This document shows, one piece after another, positions 49,898 to 60,138 of a stretch of 64,000 nucleotides of DNA (positions are counted from its first letter, which is position 1; each line of letters begins with the position of its first letter). The translations under genes and the position numbers were made by a program. The notes beneath the pieces were generated by a model, which searched no databases, was not told the origin of the DNA, and worked only from the letters and a program-made list of their open reading frames with translations. Origin of the DNA: Piper betle (lineage: Eukaryota; Streptophyta; Magnoliopsida; Piperales; Piperaceae); NCBI GenBank assembly GCA_033002965.1, contig JAURVB010009619.1:1-64000 (forward strand), read 5' to 3'.

Positions 49898-52815
49898 TGT
49901 AATACCCCAAATCCGGTTCACACTCGTGAACCAAACCGGCATGTTACATGCCCCGGTTAGGTCGGGTAACCCGAACCTAACTTGTACGGATCCAATCTTG
50001 GCGTCTTAAGATGAAGATCCAACTTGCTATATGTATGTATGAATGCATAAAACCCTAACAGGATACTAAATGGATGACATGCAACCAATTTTCACACCAA
50101 CACAATTACAATCAAAATTAGTAAAAATTCTAAAAACAAAAGAGACAGAATTTCCCCTAAAAAATGCAATTAGGGGCCACCCTGTCAAAATCATATATTG
50201 AAACATATATACGCATAGCAACAATAGCATTCACACAGACTTCTAATCTACTATATTCATCATTCTCTGAACTTTGGGTCCTAACCCATCACACTTTTGC
50301 TGCACTACTCTGATCATTTCATTTCATGTCATTGTCATGCCTCAAATATTTAATCATAGCATGTTTATAAAATAACATCATAAACAAAACATTAAACATT
50401 CAATCACCCAATGTGTGTGTGCAGAAGACCTTATTGCTCCTCCGTCCTGGCCGGCACATCCATCTCGTGCTTATCACCTACATATATATAGGAAAAATGT
50501 CAGTAACAAGCGTTACTGGTCCGAAAAGAAAATAACTATAACAAACTGGCTATGAGAGCAAACTCTCATATGAAAGAAAACAACATATACTCCACGTGAA
50601 CACTCTGAAGGGCACTACTGAGGAGCCACTGGGCTGCAGACCCAGTAGCATCCCGAACTTACTGATCTGCTGTTGGTACTGTGCCGCTCTCAGCACTTCT
50701 TTTCAGTACTTCTCGTGAAACTTTATCCTAAGCCCTCTCCTTACCTCCATATTGCTCCTAGCCTTGAGCACGAAGGCCGAGTACTCTCAGGCAGTCGCCT
50801 TTAGTACCCTTTGAACCACAAGTCCGGACATGCGCTGTACTAAACAGTACCCGTAAATCTCCACGTTCTCCGGGTATGAGGAACTCAAACGCGGAGTTGT
50901 CAGGATCCCTCGGGAATGGAACAGTCCGCTGGCACTAATCCAGAGCCCGCTTTGACTGTCACGACATCCTCTGCATGGTACGTGCAGTCGATTTCTCTAT
51001 TTCTCGTCTCACTGAAAACGCGAAAACTATATATATATATATATATAGGCTTGGGTAGGGAGTTATATAATAGGCCCGAAGGCAACTTTTGGTAGATCTT
51101 ATTTCGAAATCAACCTCGAGGGATCTCATCCTCGAGGGGTTATTAATCCGGAAAATGTTCGGTTAAATGGCCCGAGTTAAGTGGGATCCGATAAAACGCC
51201 ACTTAACCCGTCTTGCAGACAATAAATCAAACATACAATAGAAAGAGTAAAACAGACGAGTCCTAAACGGACCTGGTAGAAGCTCCAAGTGTGTCATCGC
51301 ACCTAGGCGGCGAGCTCCTACTTCGTACCTACACATCAAAACTAAATTCTAACGCCTGCTGACTAAATGATGCATCAAACTCAATAAACATCAATCACAA
51401 TCAATAATCATAAATATGAAAATAATTCTAACTCATCTTATTCCTACCAATTTTATTGTATTTTTCCTAAGTTACATTACTCGATTAGCATGCTCAACTC
51501 GATCTACCTCATTAGATCACTCCCTATTCATTCTCAATTAATTGCATCATGCAATCATCACTACACTCATACTCATACATTTATCATGACAATTATTCAA
51601 TTCTAGCATATTATGCCAACAATCATAATCAATTTTAAATAAATCAATCAGAGGTAATTATACCTCATGTTGTCGACAATCGGTGACGGTTAGGGTTCCA
51701 TCGCATGTCTCGGAACACAAATTCGGTGCTCATCGGCGTCCGAAGCTCGATCGGGCTAGACTGGGTGAGCCCCGGGGAAGATTCGGTGAATTCCAGTGAA
51801 TTCCAAAAATTCCGGTTTTCCGGTAGCTGCTGGCGGTTTTCCGGCGGCTTCCGGTGGTTTTCGGCGACAATCGCTGGCAGTGTCTATTGGCTGGAAAGTG
51901 GTCGTGTTGGGTACCCTCGGAACCGGTTCGGCGAGCCCGACTCATCTACGAGGTCGACGCGGCCAATGGAGGTGGCGGCTCGCCAAAAATGCATAAAACA
52001 AAGTCCCGGTGATGGTGGCTAAATTCGGCCGGCCACGGTGGCAATGGCCTCCGTTCTGGTCGGGGAAGGTCGCTGGACGGCTGAAGGTGCTGAGGCGACC
52101 GATCGATCGCGGTGGCGCTGGTCATCGGCGGTGGAATCGGCGACGGAAGTGCAACGGGGGCACGGCGTCACGGCGGTCCAATGGGGGCTGGACTTGGTCG
52201 AGGCAGCACGACAACGTCGTCGCTGGGCTGGGCGTCGTCGATCGGCGGCCAGGTGGCGTCGGCCGTGGTGGCGGTGGAGCGCAAATAGGGGCGGCGCGGC
52301 AGTTAGGGTTTGGGCGTGGGGAGAAAAGGTCGGGGGTGGAGAAGAGATGGTTGGGTGGCAAACTTGTAATTAAGACTTGACTCGTCTCCGGCTCGAGTCA
52401 AGTATAATAACTAAGTCGTATTAAATCCTAAAAAATTCATAAAAATCAGGAAAAGTCCCATAAAATCAACCAACATAAAAAAAATCATAATGATATGCTC
52501 TAGAACTATCAACCCACCCAAAATGCCTGTAACGCGTCCTAACGCGGTAAACGGCCTAAAACTAATTCTACGATCCATTATATATCATAATAAAAAAAAT
52601 GAACTGCATACTCTCATATATTCTGATAACTCATTCTTTTCGACTGTGTTCATGACGTTATCATCATATACTTGGGTACACATGACCCTTATGGCTCATA
52701 CACGAGACCGGCATCGGCTTAGTACACGTGTTCTGAAACTGACTCGACTCGAAAAATAATGGTCAAACTGACCGGTTCTGAATATAAAACCCTGACTCGA
52801 ATCGTGGGTTTTACA
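49898..52815 (-). mobile_element. solo LTR A, 2918 bp
   Basis: Starts TGTAATACCCCAAATCCGG and ends GTGGGTTTTACA, with perfect 5-bp duplications CCCTA on both sides and no internal domain or partner LTR. It is therefore a solo LTR, the usual product of recombination between the two LTRs of one element. It sits inside LTR B. Orientation is the same as element D, so transcription would read on the minus strand. Its TATA region is a (TA)n tract at 51029-51047, longer than in D. Confidence 0.92.
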
Positions 52816-53826
52816 CCCTATGGCATCCGAAGTTCGATGGGGTTCAATCAGAGGGATTCGGCCGAAGATCAGGTTATTTCCGACGAATTTTGATGAATCT
52901 GATTTTCTAGTGACTATCTCAGTGGTTTTTTGGCGATTGTTTCGGCGAGGCAATTAGGGGTAAGGGTTAGCACCGGCTCGGTGAACTTGTCCCAATGGTG
53001 GTGACAGCAAGGGCAATTGCAGCGGCAGTGACTGCCACCGACGACATCGAGTTTGGTCAGTGCAGTTGGTCGCTTTGATCAGGTCCATGGAGATGCTAAG
53101 GGGGAAATGTCAGGGAGGTTAAGGGGGTGGTCGTCTAGATCACGACGGCGGCAACACCGCTTGGACAGTGGTGAATTGACAAGGGGATCGTTGTGGCTTG
53201 TGGGGTGATTCTGGCGTTGTGGCGGCAAGACGGTGGTCGGGGTTGGTTGGAGCAGCATGGTAATGGCATGGCTAGGCAAAGTGACATTGATCGGCGGCAG
53301 TGTGGCCTTGGTGGCGGCAGCGGCGACGACAACCACAGGGTGGTGGCGACAGGGTTTGGGTAAGGGAGTGTTGGGAGGGAGAAGAAATACTCCAGTGGCA
53401 AACTCGTAAATAAATATTGACTCTAGTCCTACTTGAGTCAAAATAATAACTAGTTCGCAATGAATCCTAAAAAAATCTAGAAAATATGGAAAAAATCTTA
53501 TAAAATAAAACAAACACCACAACATCCATCTTACATGCTCGATAACTAATAACCCACCCGAATATGATCTAATGCGTCCTAATGCATTATTTGGCCTAAA
53601 CTATTTCTACGATCAAATTTATAAAAAAAAAATACTGCATACTTTTATATATTATGATAATTCATTTCTCACTATCTTTTTGACATTATCATTATATATT
53701 TAGGTACACTGACCCTTATCGCTTATAACTCACAGCTAACCTTCATTCAGCACAAGGTTCATGAAATTGACTCCACTCGAACCGAGTGGTTTGATGTGGT
53801 AAAACTCTGACTTAAGTCACGAGTTT
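52816..53826 (-). mobile_element. LTR B, right part
   Basis: The first five bases (52816-52820) are the right CCCTA duplication of LTR A. The sequence then continues from 'ggcatccgaagttcgat' through the GC-rich zone, 'agtggcaaactcgtaaata', 'ttgactc...gagtcaa' and 'gacttaagtcacgagttt'. It is cut four bases before its end by element D. The missing TACA lies at 63098-63101. Confidence 0.85.
53822..53826. repeat. target site duplication AGTTT (left) of element D
   Basis: Identical to AGTTT at 63093-63097 directly after the right LTR. Confidence 0.9.
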
Positions 53827-54974
53827 TGTAACACCCCAAATCCGGTCCACGCTCGTGAACCGAACCGGCATGTTACAGGCCCCGGTTAGGTCGGCTAACC
53901 CGAACCTAACTCATGCGGATCCAATCTCGGCGTCTTAAGATGAAGATACGACTCCATCATGCATGGATGAATATACAAAACCCTAACATGGTACTACATG
54001 AATGACATGCAATTCAAAGTACACACCAATACAATTACGATCAAAATTCAATGAAAATTCTGAAATATAACGGACAGAGTTTCCCCTAAAAGTGCAATTA
54101 GGGTCCACCCTGTCAAAATAATATATACACAATATATATCACATATATCAAGCAATTTTACATTCACACATAATCTAATATACTGTATATTCATCATAGA
54201 ACTTGGTCTGACACTTCTGCTGCGCACTCTGATCACATCTCACTTCTTGTTATCGCTGCTCTTAGCATTTCATTTCATATCATTATCATGCATCAAACAT
54301 TTAATCATAGCATTCATAATATAATAACATCATAATAAAATATTAAACATTCAATCACCCAATGTGTGTGTGCAGAAGACCTTATTGCTCCTCCGTCCAA
54401 GCTGGCTCATCCATCTCGTGCTTATCACCTACATATATATAAGAAAAACGTCAGTAACAAGCGTTACTGGTCCGGAAAATAAAATAACTATAACAAACTG
54501 GCTATGAGAGCAAACTCTCATCTGAAAGAAAACATATACTTCCTCAAGAACACTCTGAAGGGCACTACTGAGGAGCCACTGGGCTGCAGACCCGGTAGCA
54601 TCCCGAACTTACTGCTGCTGGTACTGTGCTACTCTCAGCACTTCTTTTTCAGTACTTCTCGTGAAACTTTATCCTAAGCCCTCTCCTTACCTCCATATTT
54701 CTCCTGGCCTTGAGCACGAAGGCCGAGTACTCTCAGGCAGTCGCCTTTAGTACCCTTTGAACCACAAGTCCGGACATGCGCTGTACTAAACAGTACCCGT
54801 AAACCTCCACGTTCTCCGGGTGTGAGGAACTCAAACGCGGAGTTGTCAGGATCCCTCGGGAATGGAACAGTCCGCTGGCACTAATCCAGAGCCCGCTTTG
54901 ACTGTCACGGCATCCTCTGCATGGTACGTGCAGTCGGTTTCTCCATCTCTCGTCTCACTGAAAACTCGATAAAA

Positions 54975-54986
54975 CTATATATATAG
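54975..54986 (-). promoter_or_regulatory. TATA box of the LTR promoter (3' LTR)
   Basis: CCTATATATATAG on the minus strand, also at 61274-61285 in the 5' LTR and expanded in LTR A at 51029-51047. Transcription would start about 30 nt further along (near 54945), leaving about 1.1 kb of R-U5 before the LTR edge. Start position is inferred. Confidence 0.5.
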
Positions 54987-56353
54987 GCCTGGGAAGGGAT
55001 TCATATAATAGGCCCGAAGGCAACTTGTGGTGGATCTTGTTTTCGAAATCATCCTCGAGGGATCTCATCCTCGAGGGGTTATTAATCCGGAAATATTCGA
55101 TTAAATGGCCCGAGTTAAGTGGGATCCGATAAAACGCCACTTAACCCGCCCTGCAATAATAAAATAAACATACAATGGAAGAGCGTAAAACAAGACGAGT
55201 CCTAAACGGACCTGGTGGAAGCTCCAAGCGTGTCATCGCGCCTAGGCGGCGAGCTCCTACTTCGTACCTACACATCAAAACTAGATACTAACGCCCGCTA
55301 ACTAAATGATGCATCAAACTCAACAAACATCACACAATACGAATAACATCCATCAACAATCAAGTAATCATAATGTAAAAATAATTCTACGTCATCCTAT
55401 TCATACCAATTTTATACCGTTTTTCTAAGTTACGTCATACTCGATTAACATGCTCATATTTACTTATCTCACTAGACTACTTATCCTCCATGCACTATCA
55501 ATCACATCATGTAACTTCATTCATACTCTGATATTCATCATGATAATTAATCAACCCTAGCATGCTATGCTAACAATTATCATCAATTTTTAAATAAATC
55601 AATCGGAGGTAATTATACCTCACGTCGTCGGCAATCGGCGACGACTAGGGTTCCGTCGCGCGTCTCGGAGCTCGAATTCGGCGCTCCTCGGCGTCCGACG
55701 TTCGATCGAGTCCAACTAGGTGAGCTCCGCGGAAGATCCGGTGAATTCCAGCGAATTCCAGAAATTCCGATTTTTCGGCGGTTTTCCGGCCGCTACTGGC
55801 GGTTTTCCGGCGGCTTCCGGTGGTTTTCCGGCGACAATCGCCGGCGGCGTCTACTAGTCGGAAAGGGGTCGTGTTGGGTACCCTCGGAACCGGCTCGGCG
55901 AGCCCGACTCATCTATGGCCTCAACATGGTCGACGGAGTTGGCGGCTCGCCGGAAAATGGTCAAAACAGTGGTGGCGGCGGTGGGTGACTCGATCCGGCC
56001 GGGATGGGCGGCGCTGGCCTCCGTTCCGGTCGGGGACAGTCGTGGGTTGGTCGAAGACGTCGAGGTGACCACTCGATCACGGCGGCGACGGTCGCCGGCG
56101 GCGGAATCGGCAACGTGACCGCAACGCGGCCGCGGCGTCGCGGCGTGGTTTCCTCGCGTCGCGGCGGTCCGATGGGGGCCGGACCTGGTCGGGGCGGCAG
56201 GGCGACGCCGTGGCCGGGCTGGGCGGCGTCGATCGGCGGCCAGGCGGCGCCGGCCGTGGCGGCGGTGGCGCGCGAACAGGGGCGGCGCGGCGAGGGTTTG
56301 GGCGCGGGGGAAGAAAAGTCGGGGTGAAAATGGGTGGCAAACTCGTAAATAAT

Positions 56354-56382
56354 ACTTGACTCGTCTCCGGCTCGAGTCAAGT
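56354..56382. repeat. conserved LTR hairpin (10-bp stem)
   Basis: ACTTGACTCG and CGAGTCAAGT separated by 9 nt. The same inverted repeat occurs in the 5' LTR (near 62653-62681) and LTR A (near 52374-52402), and its inner stem TTGACTC/GAGTCAA is kept in LTR B near 53417-53441. Confidence 0.7.
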
Positions 56383-56793
56383 ATCATAACTAACTCGTAT
56401 TAAATCCTAAAAAATTTCATAAAAATCGGGAAAAATCCCGTAAAATCAAACAACACCAAAAAAATTATAATGACATGCTCTAGAACTATCAACCCACCCA
56501 AACTGCCCGAACGCGTCCTAACGCGGTAAACGGCCTAATACTAATTCTACGATCCCCTATATATAAAAATAAAAAAAATGACTGGCATACTCTCATATAT
56601 CTGATAACTCATTCTGTTCTGCTGTATTCATGACGTTATCATCATATATTTGGGTACGCATGACCCTCATAGCTCATACACGCGACCGGCGTCGGCTTGG
56701 CACACGTGTCCTGAAACTGACTCAACTCGAAAAATAACGGTCGACCCGACCGGTTCTGAATATAAAACCCTGACTCGAATCGTGGGTTTTACA

Positions 56794-56806
56794 ACCTTCC
56801 CTCCTT
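56794..56806 (-). other. polypurine tract of element D
   Basis: AAGGAGGGAAGGT on the minus strand directly abuts the TGTAAAACCC start of the 3' LTR, the expected position and composition of a plus-strand primer. Confidence 0.8.
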
Positions 56807-59020
56807 ATAAAAATTTCGTCCTCGAAATTTTAACTAAAGGAGGTTCTGCTGAACTACCACCTGGAAGCTAGATACATACCGGTTGTATCCCCTACTCTTT
56901 GATAGCCATATACATCCTCACTGACTGTAGTGGTGCCGACATGGCTAGTCATGCTAGTGATGCTGACCATCTCAAACATTCTGGATTCTATACTTCCTGT
57001 GTCTGTTCTGACATTATCATTATCCTTCTCTTCTGTTCTGATCCCTACTGCTAACTCGGCGGAAAAACCCTAGGTCACCCCTAAGGGCCTACTAGGTTGG
57101 TCAAGCAGATACTCTAGAGTATCGCAAGGTTCTAATCTGGGTTATGTCTGGAAAACTACGCCGAGGGTAAGACCTACCTGCTAACATCTACCCATGTCCC
57201 TCTAATCGTCATCTGTGAACAGTCACCTACATGTACTCGCTGGAATTCTACTCTAGGTCCTACAGTCACCTCAAGGCCTGCTATGAGGCTCCTGCTAAGT
57301 ACGGTGGATACCCTAATGAGCTGCATGGCTCACTGTCGCCAGTCTAGGTCCAACTCTCAGGTGTCCCTATACAAGGAACTGGACTGCTCGCTTGGTTCTA
57401 GTTGACTCAGTCCTGAGTCATGTATCTCACTCTGTTCTATAAGAGAACAAGGGTAGATGCTATGACGCTAATGTATACTATGGCTCCGGTGGCTATCTAC
57501 ACAACCACTAGGTACAACTCTGTGACGGGATGGTCGCGAGAACACCTGTACATACACAGTGTCTCAAGGAGTATGATAACATACTCTGCATAGGGCTGTA
57601 GCATCTTCATCTGGTCTGTGGGACGCGCTCTGATCAATGTATACTCATCTCAATCATCTGGGTAAACTGATAGTAAAACTGATACAAACGGGTGAGTGGA
57701 AATCCTCAAGTAAAAACTCCACTCTGTCTAATATCTCAGGGTGATAAGAAGGGAGGCTGAATCTCGTGGAAGGTAGTCACACTGCTCAAGAACTCTCAAT
57801 AGGGGACATCTCATCCTCACATATGGTATCTGATGCAAGGTAAGCTGGGGATCCTGGGACCTGTGGGTTATGGGCCCACACGCTTCTGCTGCACAACTCT
57901 TATCTATGGTAAGGTTAAGGTCTCATGCAAATGGCAGGGAATAAAATCCCTATGTAACATAATGGGTGGCCCAAAATATTGGTAGGTCTGTGGACTTGTC
58001 TCTAAGATCACCACAATTCACTATGCCACAGGTGATCAAGCTGTGGAATAGTCAATCAATGACGAATCTCAAAAACGGCTCCTAATTAGCTCTAGTTTAA
58101 TCAGCTAACAGTAGGCACGTGTTTCTCGATACCGTACTAGTCACGCACTTCTAAACGGGCGGGGCTCAAACGACCCAAAGAACCACTGTCTCCCCTCAAG
58201 TCTACGGGGACTTATAGTGAGGTTTGACGCGTGTCTCGTCCGCTCTTCAGTGGTGTGTGACCTGCCGTCCCGTACCGATTTGTAGTACTAATCTCAACTC
58301 ACATGACTACTACCGCTGTGGTAGACTCTCAAGCAAGGCTATAAATAAAGATGAGCATACACTGATATACTCCATCTGGTCCACTCTCATGTTGGGGTGA
58401 AATCCTCCTCGGAAGATCGATCTGCAAACATCTACCTATACTGTAAACCCTAATCAGTACCATAGAGGTACCTCTATACTCGGGTAAGGCTCAATCCTAT
58501 GGTTCAAGGTGAGAACCTAATCGTGCTGGCGAAACACAAGGAAATCAATCTCTCTCTGAAAGACCCTTCCTCACTAACCCTCTATCCATGCCCCATACTA
58601 AGTCAACCTCCTATCGCTGGCTGGCCAATCGCTAAATGGGTTAAACTACGCGTATGATCATCTACTAACCATCTGATCTATATATGCTGGTTGTGACCCA
58701 TGGATCATGCAGTCTACACAATCTGATCATTGTGACCGTCTCATCTGGAGGTCACTCTGTCATGTTCCCTGACTCTGTCCATATGCATCCCTATGAGACT
58801 GTAACTAACAGTGTCTGATGGGGACATCTTACAATATTCATCTGACCCAATGGTGTTAGGTCAAGACAATGATTGCAAGAGAACTGAGAAGTGGGATCCT
58901 ATGCCATCTCATCCAAATAACCTCCGTTTTCCTTAACTCTTTTCTATTCTGCTGACTTCACTGTAACTGTTCCTTGTTCCTCAACTCTAGTCCTACTAAA
59001 CCTTAACTAATCTACTCGGT
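56807..59020 (-). other. non-coding interior of element D (3' part)
   Basis: About 2.2 kb with balanced base composition unlike the AT-rich flanks. Every frame is closed at short intervals and no retroelement protein motif can be read, even allowing frameshifts at the places I tried. Confidence 0.6.
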
Positions 59021-59028
59021 CGGTGGAT

Positions 59029-59236
59029 GAGCAATACACGGACGGCGGTAGTGCGTCTGCGGTCAGTGGTAGTGAATCTCGGACGGTGGTGGTGCGCCTT
59101 GGGCGGTGGTTGTGCAACTCGGTCGGCGGTTGTGCACCTCGGTCGGTGGTTGTGCACTCGGTCGGTGGTTGTGCACTCGGTCGGTGGTTGTGCACTCGGT
59201 CGGTGGTTGTGCACTCGGTCGGCGGTTGTGCACTAC
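59029..59236. repeat. minisatellite, 19-20 bp unit, about 10 copies
   Basis: Unit tcggtcggtggttgtgcac. Copies from 59109 rightward are nearly perfect with 19-20 bp period; copies to the left (59029-59108) become increasingly diverged. Open frames through it, on both strands, are repeat-driven. Confidence 0.9.
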
Positions 59237-60120
59237 CTAGATGCAGAAATGTCTAATCCTACTCATATGCATCGTAAATCTACTACTATCTCTGCCATAT
59301 CCTGGCTGCTATTAACTCGGTTCAGGTTGTCCAATCATGCGTGTCTGATCCAGAGGGGTTTGGATCATGATGCTGACACATATGATGGTCAACCTATGCT
59401 GAACCCCACTCTGATCTCCTGAAATTTAGAGTGGCTGCTTCTATCACTGCCGACTAGCCCACAAACGGCAATCACTGATCTGGTGCCTTATCTTTGGTAG
59501 AATCTCGTCCAATGTCTGATCTCGTAGGCACTGATGGTCCTAGTCTTTTCCTTGTTATGTCCAAGCTTACGTCTCACTACTCATCCTCATTCACTACTAT
59601 TTTCTAAAAGTTGTCCCTCTCAAGTTATCTACCCACTTCACGCTCCTTCCCATTATGCACACCACGTTCCCTGGAAATAGGACTAATGTGGTGACATACA
59701 AAGGACGGACACCTGGTCAACATCCAATTCATCCAAATCTCTTGTGCGATGGACAGAACTAGTGGGTCTCTAAGCCCATCATGACAAGCCTGTCAGATTC
59801 CTACTGACGGCTACTAACATCCAAATCTGGTATAAGATGGGAACTCATACCCATTCTACCCCTACTAGCACTACACATATCTTGCTCACATCTAACGTAC
59901 CAACTGTCTACTATCATCCCATAGAAATGACCTGTCAACTCAACTAAGGTCAGTTCCACATAATTTCGATCCAGTCCTGAATACACTATTATCCAAACAA
60001 TTTGTGAAGAAAATCTGCATGTAAAGAAAATATACAAAAACATACCTGCCAGCTGGACTCGGAGCAGTCTTTGCACACACATCACCTATAAAAGTATCAT
60101 ACATCTTAATCGGCCGAGAG
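59237..60120 (-). other. non-coding interior of element D (5' leader side)
   Basis: Lies between the minisatellite and the primer binding site, where the packaging leader and start of a capsid gene would be expected in an autonomous relative. Only short frames are present. Confidence 0.55.
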
Positions 60121-60121
60121 T

Positions 60122-60134
60122 GGCTCTGATACCA
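60122..60134 (-). other. primer binding site (initiator tRNA-Met type) of element D
   Basis: TGGTATCAGAGCC on the minus strand, four bases (ACAT) after the 5' LTR edge. This is the canonical plant LTR-retrotransposon site complementary to the 3' end of initiator tRNA-Met. It fixes the orientation of the element. Confidence 0.9.
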
Positions 60135-60138
60135 ATGT

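Larger units (their letters stand above)
53827..56793 (-). repeat. 3' LTR of element D
   Basis: TGTAACACCCC at the left and GTGGGTTTTACA at the right on the plus strand (TGTAAAACCC...GGGTGTTACA in element sense). The first ~600 bp differ from the other LTR, heavily at 54119-54340; the rest is almost identical. Contains a terminal hairpin, a TATA box and a GC-rich zone at about 55640-56320. Confidence 0.9.

Noticed and set aside
52009..52380. Gly/Arg-rich frames in 51.7-52.4 kb and 53.08-53.53 kb
   Set aside because: They fall in the GC-rich zones of LTR A and LTR B and are not conserved as protein between copies.
55854..56387. A 177-residue open frame (also at 62153-62686, identical) plus overlapping frames on both strands
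   Set aside because: They lie in the GC-rich zone of the two LTRs. Several frames on both strands are open at once, as expected from CGG/CCG-rich low-complexity sequence, and the composition is Arg/Pro/Ala-only without motifs.
59027..59422. 131-residue frame with repeated histidine/glycine-type units and mirror frames on the minus strand
   Set aside because: Driven entirely by the 19-20 bp minisatellite.
60121..60134. tRNA-Met-like sequence
   Set aside because: Only the 3'-end complement is present and it abuts an LTR, so it is a primer binding site and not a tRNA gene.
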